This document shows positions 6,128 to 10,229 of a DNA stretch of 10,229 nucleotides, piece after piece (position 1 is the stretch's first letter; every line of letters starts with the position of its first letter). Source of the DNA: Sphingomonadales bacterium (GTDB taxonomy: Bacteria > Bacteroidota > Bacteroidia > UBA7662). The notes beneath the pieces were generated by a model. That model was not told the DNA's origin, did not search any database, and saw nothing but the letters and a program-made list of their open reading frames with translations. The stretch covers positions 1 through 10,229 of the forward strand of contig VHBD01000039.1 in the NCBI GenBank assembly GCA_016872125.1. The letters are read 5' to 3'. A program made the translations under genes and the position numbers.

Positions 6128-8167
6128 ATGAACGAAAAAAGAGCCTTGTCGGTGGTGTTGGTGAACTACAAAGTTTACCGGTACTTGCACCTCGCACTGC
6201 AATCCCTTGAGCAGTCTATCGCCTACTTGGATCGAAGCTTAGGGGGTGAGGCTAGTGTCCCGGAGCAGTGGCCGCTTCGTGAGCTCAGGCTTCCAGCCAG
6301 CGGCTCCACGAATGTAGAGGTATGGGTGGTGGACAATGCCTCCGAGGACGGTAGTGAACCGCTGATCAATGCGGCGTTTCCGTGGGTTCAATGGATCCAA
6401 AGTTCGGAGAATCTTGGATTTGCCAAGGCCAACAACCTAGCCTTGGCCCAGGCCAGTGGTCGATATCTCCTTATCCAAAATCCCGATACGGTCTTGTCCG
6501 AGTTGACCTTATGGAAATGCTGGTTGGCCATGGAATCCGATCCCAAGGTCGGTGCATTGGGAGTGCGTATGGTGGACGGTCAGGGGCAGTTTTTGAGAGA
6601 GTCCAAACGGGGTCTTCCAACTCCTGAGGCTGCCTTCTTTAAGTTGACGGGATTGGCCAACTGGTTTCCCCGTCATCCCAGGCTGGCCGCCTATCACCTC
6701 GGTCATCTGAACCCTGAATCCGATCACGACGTTTCCATTCTGGCCGGTGCTTTCATGTGGGTGAGATCCAGTGTTGCTCAGGAAATTGGTTTGTTGGACG
6801 AGCGTTATTTCATGTACGGCGAAGACATTGATTGGAGTTACCGAATCCTCCGTGCAGGTTACCGAAATCGCTATTTAGGAACGAACCCAATTGTGCACTT
6901 CAAAGGCGAAAGTACGCGAAAAGAATCCATGCGCTATGTCCGCATGTTTTACGGCGCTATGATGGAGTTTGCAAGTAGCTATTATGGATCTTCCAAATCC
7001 TTTTGGCTGCATTTCATGTTACGAATTGGTATCGCAGGGAGGGCGTCGATCGCTGTGTTCCGTCGTTGGTCTGTTTGGGCCTTTCATCCACTTCTTGATT
7101 GGGCAGGATTTATGGCCTTGATGTATTTGTTGACCCTGTATTGGGAGAACCACGTGAAAGTCAACGCAGGATTGAACTATCCACTTGAATTTAAGCAGAT
7201 TGTGCTGCCGGCCTATGTGAGCATTTGGGTTGCGAGCGCTTGGCTTAATGGTGCTTACGATAAGCCCTATCTTTATCATCGGGTTATCCGCGGGATGGTT
7301 ACAGGAACCTTGGCCATTGGTTTTGTGTATGCCTTTCTTCCGGGGGAATGGCGATTTTCAAGGGGCCTGATTTGGGCAGGAGCAGGCGCGTGCCTTGCGT
7401 TTTCATTGGTCTTCAAAGGATTGGTGTACATCCTCCGCGGTCGATCGGATTCCATCGGGTCCGTACGAAAGTCAAGTCCGGTGTTGGGCATAGTCGAGGA
7501 CCACCGAATGAGCGAACTATCCTCTTGGTACGCTCGCGATTGGGGTACCCGATGGGTGGGCTATGTTGTCCCGGTTCAAATACCTGAGGATACATGCAAG
7601 GATTGTTTGGGGGAATTGAAGGACGCAAGCTTGGTGATGCAGACCTTGGCGGTGGATGAAATCGCCGTGGATACGGAATCAGTACCCATGGAGCAGACGA
7701 TACAACTCATGTTAGCAGTCCAAGAAAGTGCACCTGCGGTTCGCTTCTACCCTCGAGGGATGCAAGCCTTGATTGGTGGAGGTGAAATAATCACCAACGA
7801 AAGGGTGGCCTGTTCGTGGAACATGGCTTCCTGGCCCCCGGACTTTCAAAAGGACCAAAGAATACGAAATCGATTGGGTGCGATTTATTTGTGGATTTTG
7901 CAAACCACCTGCTCCAGTAAATTGAAGACTGTGTACCGGGACCGCACGGCAGTTTCGAGGCTTTGGAGAGGGTCCATGGATTGGTTGGGTTCCCCTCATT
8001 ACAGCTCAACCCCCTGCTTATTTGACTTGGAGGTGATTCTCACGAGGCAAGGACTGAAAACCCCCACAGCCAAGCATTTGGGGATTACCCGTTTGGTTAC
8101 TGGTCGCAACCGGTGGAAGGCTTGGTCGTACGCGCGTTGGGCTGCAAAAGACCTGTGGCTCACATAA
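6128..8167 (+). CDS. GT2 family glycosyltransferase fused to a polyprenyl glycosylphosphotransferase-like membrane module
   Basis: The N-terminal half (about 8-270) is a GT-A fold family 2 transferase resembling WbbL-type rhamnosyltransferases. It has VVLVNYK (9-15), VVDNASEDGS (67-76), NLGFAKANN (95-103), QNPDT (117-121, likely metal and nucleotide-sugar binding) and GEDIDW (231-236). It should add a sugar to a lipid-linked glycan at the cytoplasmic face. Residues about 322-436 hold four predicted membrane spans. With GAYDKP (375-380) and RFSRGLI (409-415), these resemble the N-terminal region of WbaP/EpsE-like sugar-phosphate transferases. Residues about 451-550 look like the Rossmann-like part that follows (VDEIAV, then RFYPRGMQALIGGG), but without a clear Gly-rich loop. 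The last 120 residues show none of the usual catalytic motifs of the sugar transferase domain (no FRSM-type segment). The family exists in Bacteroidota as I recall it, so it is probably monofunctional GT2. The gene follows the membrane protein gene by 28 bases. Confidence 0.85.
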   Translation: MNEKRALSVVLVNYKVYRYLHLALQSLEQSIAYLDRSLGGEASVPEQWPLRELRLPASGSTNVEVWVVDNASEDGSEPLINAAFPWVQWIQSSENLGFAKANNLALAQASGRYLLIQNPDTVLSELTLWKCWLAMESDPKVGALGVRMVDGQGQFLRESKRGLPTPEAAFFKLTGLANWFPRHPRLAAYHLGHLNPESDHDVSILAGAFMWVRSSVAQEIGLLDERYFMYGEDIDWSYRILRAGYRNRYLGTNPIVHFKGESTRKESMRYVRMFYGAMMEFASSYYGSSKSFWLHFMLRIGIAGRASIAVFRRWSVWAFHPLLDWAGFMALMYLLTLYWENHVKVNAGLNYPLEFKQIVLPAYVSIWVASAWLNGAYDKPYLYHRVIRGMVTGTLAIGFVYAFLPGEWRFSRGLIWAGAGACLAFSLVFKGLVYILRGRSDSIGSVRKSSPVLGIVEDHRMSELSSWYARDWGTRWVGYVVPVQIPEDTCKDCLGELKDASLVMQTLAVDEIAVDTESVPMEQTIQLMLAVQESAPAVRFYPRGMQALIGGGEIITNERVACSWNMASWPPDFQKDQRIRNRLGAIYLWILQTTCSSKLKTVYRDRTAVSRLWRGSMDWLGSPHYSSTPCLFDLEVILTRQGLKTPTAKHLGITRLVTGRNRWKAWSYARWAAKDLWLT

Positions 8168-8168
8168 G

Positions 8169-8211
8169 AAGCAGTGTTGCTTTGACTAGCAGGTTCTCCT
8201 TTAAACGGAGA
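8169..8211. terminator. Two small hairpins between convergent genes, possible termination region
   Basis: In the 56-base gap between the convergent glycosyltransferase and secreted-protein genes are two perfect short inverted repeats. AAGCA/TGCTT (8169-8173 and 8178-8182) surround GTGT, and TCTCC/GGAGA (8195-8199 and 8207-8211) surround a 7-base loop. Neither has a long T tract on either strand; only a short TTT run ends the first. Termination here is plausible from position but not shown by a strong signal. Confidence 0.35.
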
Positions 8212-8223
8212 GAAAATAATTAT

Positions 8224-9867
8224 TTAATAGGTGGCCTTGACCAGGCGCATCATGCCCTTGGAATCCGATCCCACAAAAACGAAAGAATCTTTAGACTCCA
8301 TCCATACGGTAGAGGGGTAAATTCTTCCTTGATCCTTGGGGTTGGAAAACGGCTTAAAGAAAGAAAATCTTCCCTCCCTGTCCACATGAAGCAGAACCGT
8401 TTTGGCCTCCTTGAGGTTCTCGTTGTTCATGCCCTTCACTTTGAAGGCTTGATGCCTAACGGTCATGTTTTCGGGTAAATCATTGTAGATCATCAAGGTC
8501 TGCGAGTGATGAGGCAGACCGAGGATCCCCGTTGGCAAATTCATGCCTTTGGGTTGAATGATTTGATCAATAGGATTTTCGAGATGCTTTTGAATACCCT
8601 GGGACCAGGTGCCATGCAGCGTTAGGTTCCCTTGAGCATAGTGGGTGTAGGTGGCTTCCGCATCGGAAACCTCATCCGATTTCTTCCCGACAGGGACTTC
8701 TCTGTTTACGCGTTCGATGCAACCAAAGACTGTGAAACGGTCACGGTCAATTTCCACGATTTGGTTAGAAAGATCCATGACTTCTTTGAGCTGCCTTTTG
8801 GGGGTACCGGTATCCCTGAATTTTTTGTTGAGCAGGTCCGCACTCTTCTTGAAAGATGCCGGAACTGCGTAAGAATGCCGATGCGTCGGTGTTGTATCGG
8901 AAGGGGCCCACTTTTGAAGAAGAATGGATTGGATTCCGGATTTGTAGGAAGTCGATAAGGTGGAAATGGCCAAAATGCTTGACGCATCATCGGACCAACG
9001 CCCTTTCACTTGATGAGCATAGGGGTATTCTTCTGATCGGATGGGCAATGCGGTGATGGAAGCTTGAGGCACGGAAATCTTACAAAGGCGTTGATTCGAT
9101 GCCAATGATGGGGTGCTTTTAACGCCAGGCTTGGGGATGGAAACCAGGTCAAGGGTGACGATTCCACTGATGGCATCTCTGAAATCAGCGGTTAATACTT
9201 TGGCAATTTGGTTTTCTACTGAAAGATTCAGGGAACGGTTGCAAAGGAGCTCCAGCTCAGAATCCCATTGTTTGCAGCGAATCCCCGCGATGGATTGACC
9301 AAAGGTGGAGGGTTCAGGGAAAAGGGCATAAACGACTTTGAGATCGCGGGAACATCCAAAAACCGGAGATATCAGGGGATCGGTTACTGTGCCGTTCCCG
9401 TTGATGCGTGCGGCTTCTACGGGCTCTTTTTGGAGGACACCGTCCAGGGACAATTCCCACCAATGGTATTGGTCCTGACGTAGAGCTTTGTTAAAACAAT
9501 GCGAAAGCAAAACGATACGATTGCCTAATAGCCAACCGCTTTTGAGCTGATATTTGAGTTTGGCATCATCCGGAAAATTGATGCGCAGAGATTGGAGTGG
9601 TGTTAAATCTTTGGCGACCGTGGTAAGCACAAACATGGCATTGGATTCCTTGGTAATCACCAAATACGTCTCTTTGACCTGGCCCAGGATTTGGACATAT
9701 TGACCTTTGAGTTTGATTTCGGCGGGATTACCCATTTGAAAGTCCAATGGCTGAGCATTCAAAACCGTGCCGAACCCAAAGGAAGCAAGGAGAAATACAG
9801 AGACCATGCGAATCCTAAAGGCCAAAATCGCAGGCAAGGAACGAAGCGGTGCAGGGGTTGAGGTCAT
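8224..9867 (-). CDS. Secreted protein of unknown function, beta-rich
   Basis: I do not recognise this 547-residue protein. From the ATG at 9867 it has a long basic N-region, then a hydrophobic core (MVSVFLLASFGFGTV) and an LNAQ cleavage site, indicating Sec export; there is no lipobox cysteine. An internal ATG at 9807 would give a cleaner, shorter signal peptide (527 residues). The open frame extends upstream to 10068, but that part overlaps the TPM-type gene. The mature part has repeated short hydrophobic strands ended by Asp/Ser/Gly turns (for example WSDDASSILAIST and VWMESKDSFVFVGSDSKG near the end), which suggests a beta-propeller-like fold. It also has a charged Lys-rich middle stretch. 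No catalytic motif, membrane anchor or clear type IX secretion sorting tail is visible. It lies 109 bases after the TPM-type gene on the same strand and converges on the glycosyltransferase. Confidence 0.8.
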   Translation of the reverse strand: MTSTPAPLRSLPAILAFRIRMVSVFLLASFGFGTVLNAQPLDFQMGNPAEIKLKGQYVQILGQVKETYLVITKESNAMFVLTTVAKDLTPLQSLRINFPDDAKLKYQLKSGWLLGNRIVLLSHCFNKALRQDQYHWWELSLDGVLQKEPVEAARINGNGTVTDPLISPVFGCSRDLKVVYALFPEPSTFGQSIAGIRCKQWDSELELLCNRSLNLSVENQIAKVLTADFRDAISGIVTLDLVSIPKPGVKSTPSLASNQRLCKISVPQASITALPIRSEEYPYAHQVKGRWSDDASSILAISTLSTSYKSGIQSILLQKWAPSDTTPTHRHSYAVPASFKKSADLLNKKFRDTGTPKRQLKEVMDLSNQIVEIDRDRFTVFGCIERVNREVPVGKKSDEVSDAEATYTHYAQGNLTLHGTWSQGIQKHLENPIDQIIQPKGMNLPTGILGLPHHSQTLMIYNDLPENMTVRHQAFKVKGMNNENLKEAKTVLLHVDREGRFSFFKPFSNPKDQGRIYPSTVWMESKDSFVFVGSDSKGMMRLVKATY

Positions 9868-9889
9868 GGGGTGTTTTGTTAGCAAAAGG

Positions 9890-9922
9890 CCAATATACTG
9901 CCGATAAAGGCATAATCGGAAA
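9890..9922 (-). promoter_or_regulatory. Weak candidate promoter for the secreted unknown protein
   Basis: On the minus strand, TTTC (9922-9919) and TATATTGG (9897-9890) are 21 bases apart, each one mismatch from the Bacteroidota TTTG and TAnnTTTG boxes. The -7-like box ends 22 bases before the ATG at 9867. The spacing equals that of the strong promoter at 5348-5380, but the boxes are imperfect and read-through from the upstream gene is possible. Confidence 0.3.
9901..9919. promoter_or_regulatory. Inverted repeat inside the candidate promoter spacer
   Basis: CCGAT (9901-9905) and ATCGG (9915-9919) form a perfect 5-bp inverted repeat with a 9-base spacer, located almost entirely between the two boxes of the weak promoter candidate. 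This is where a repressor operator would act, but a 5-bp repeat can also occur by chance. Confidence 0.25.
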
Positions 9923-9943
9923 TTCTTTGTGGGCACAGTCTCA

Positions 9944-9965
9944 GGGGTTCGGTCATTTGACCCCC
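9944..9965. terminator. Bulged hairpin after the TPM-type gene
   Basis: GGTC (9951-9954) and GACC (9959-9962) form an inner stem around ATTT. It is extended across a 3-base bulge (TTC) by GGG pairing with CCC (9963-9965). It begins about 12 bases after the stop codon of the minus-strand TPM-type gene. No T tract follows on the minus strand, so it may be a weak terminator or a 3'-end stabiliser. Confidence 0.25.
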
Positions 9966-9976
9966 AAGACCCGAGG

Positions 9977-10229
9977 TTACCAAGAGCCGCTGGCCCCTCC
10001 GCCACCGGACATGCCACCCCCGAATCCCCCGAATCCCCCGCCCCCAAAACCGCCTCCACCACCTCCAAATCCCCCTCCGGGAAAGAAAATTGGGCCGCCC
10101 ATATTCCTCGTTCCTCCTCTTCCTACGCTTCGGCCCCCGCCTCCAATCCCGCCCCCCAAGGATCCCAGGATCCAAACGATCATGACCAACCAGAAAACCA
10201 ACCAAAACAGGCTAATTCCCCCTGATTCG
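9977..10229 (-). CDS. TPM-domain (YgcG-like) membrane protein, C-terminal end only
   Basis: The frame is open to the window edge, so the N-terminal part is missing; 83 residues remain. They are a hydrophobic membrane span (about 5-22, with LVFWLVMIVWIL) followed by a tail of about 60 residues dominated by Gly with periodic Phe (GGGFGGGGGGFGGGG-type). The tail ends in GGGMSGGGGASGSW before TAA. A single span followed by a Gly/Ser/Phe-rich tail ending in GASGSW or similar is characteristic of proteins with an N-terminal exported TPM domain (YgcG family), whose cellular role is poorly known. The TPM domain itself is outside the window, so the family call rests on the tail. The ATG and TTG codons near 10183-10201 lie inside the membrane span and are not the start. 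The secreted unknown gene follows 109 bases downstream. Confidence 0.72.
   Translation of the reverse strand, partial: ESGGISLFWLVFWLVMIVWILGSLGGGIGGGGRSVGRGGTRNMGGPIFFPGGGFGGGGGGFGGGGFGGFGGGMSGGGGASGSW
9988..10080. repeat. Low-complexity C-rich tract encoding the Gly-rich tail
   Basis: The plus strand is strongly C-rich and G-poor here because the minus strand encodes long Gly runs. It includes an exact 9-base tandem repeat, GAATCCCCC at 10022-10030 and 10031-10039 (three codons, Gly-Gly-Phe). Such tracts can slip in replication, so tail length may vary between strains. The tract is part of the TPM-type gene, not a separate element. Confidence 0.7.

Noticed and set aside
9868..10068. Upstream extension of the secreted unknown protein to a start at 10068
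   Set aside because: It overlaps the glycine-rich tail of the TPM-type gene in another frame and places the signal peptide about 90 residues into the protein.
10021..10080. Short C-rich repeats that could suggest a CRISPR or satellite array
   Set aside because: The units are too short and contiguous, with no unique spacers, and are explained by Gly-Gly-Phe codons.
9929..10225. A Pro/Ser-rich 98-codon open frame on the plus strand
   Set aside because: It is the complement of the Gly-rich tail; the Pro runs are simply the reverse of Gly codons.

Overview
The window looks like a chromosome segment from a Bacteroidota bacterium of moderate GC. The sequence evidence is: Bacteroidota-type promoters (a TTTG box 21 bases from a TAnnTTTG box) with no clear Shine-Dalgarno sites; a heptose-LPS isomerase; a DsbD with a CDDHQC-type N-terminal domain; an outer-membrane-type protein ending in Phe; and a glycosyltransferase fusion of a kind I recall from this phylum. 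A flavobacterial relative is possible, but I cannot place it to genus. There is no IS element, integrase, tRNA, CRISPR array or phage gene, and no gene-free stretch longer than about 110 bases.

The genes form four blocks of alternating strand. Block 1 (+, 1-2205) is the 3' part of tsf, then pyrH, then a secreted LysM glucosaminidase starting 4 bases after pyrH, where frr would usually follow. Block 2 (-, 5304-2233) is a tight unit of a VOC/glyoxalase-fold protein, a DsbD-like thiol-disulfide transporter and gmhA, with a 7-base gap and then a 4-base ATGA overlap. Block 3 (+, 5398-8167) is an exported outer-membrane-type protein and a large GT2 glycosyltransferase fused to a membrane module. 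Block 4 (-, 10229-8224) is the C-terminal end of a TPM-domain (YgcG-like) protein with a glycine-rich tail, then a secreted protein of unknown function.

Apart from tsf and pyrH, most genes act on the cell envelope: peptidoglycan cleavage, delivery of reducing power to the periplasm, the heptose step of LPS core synthesis, polysaccharide glycosylation and an outer-membrane protein. Blocks 2 and 3 diverge from a 93-base region that holds a good Bacteroidota promoter for block 3, a weaker one for block 2, and a perfect 6-bp-stem hairpin beside them. Blocks 1/2 and 3/4 converge over short gaps containing weak hairpins.

I found no clearly new multi-gene system. The points most worth following are the GT2 fusion with an apparently degenerate sugar-transferase end, the wall hydrolase in the frr position, the VOC-dsbD-gmhA grouping, and the unrecognised 547-residue secreted protein.
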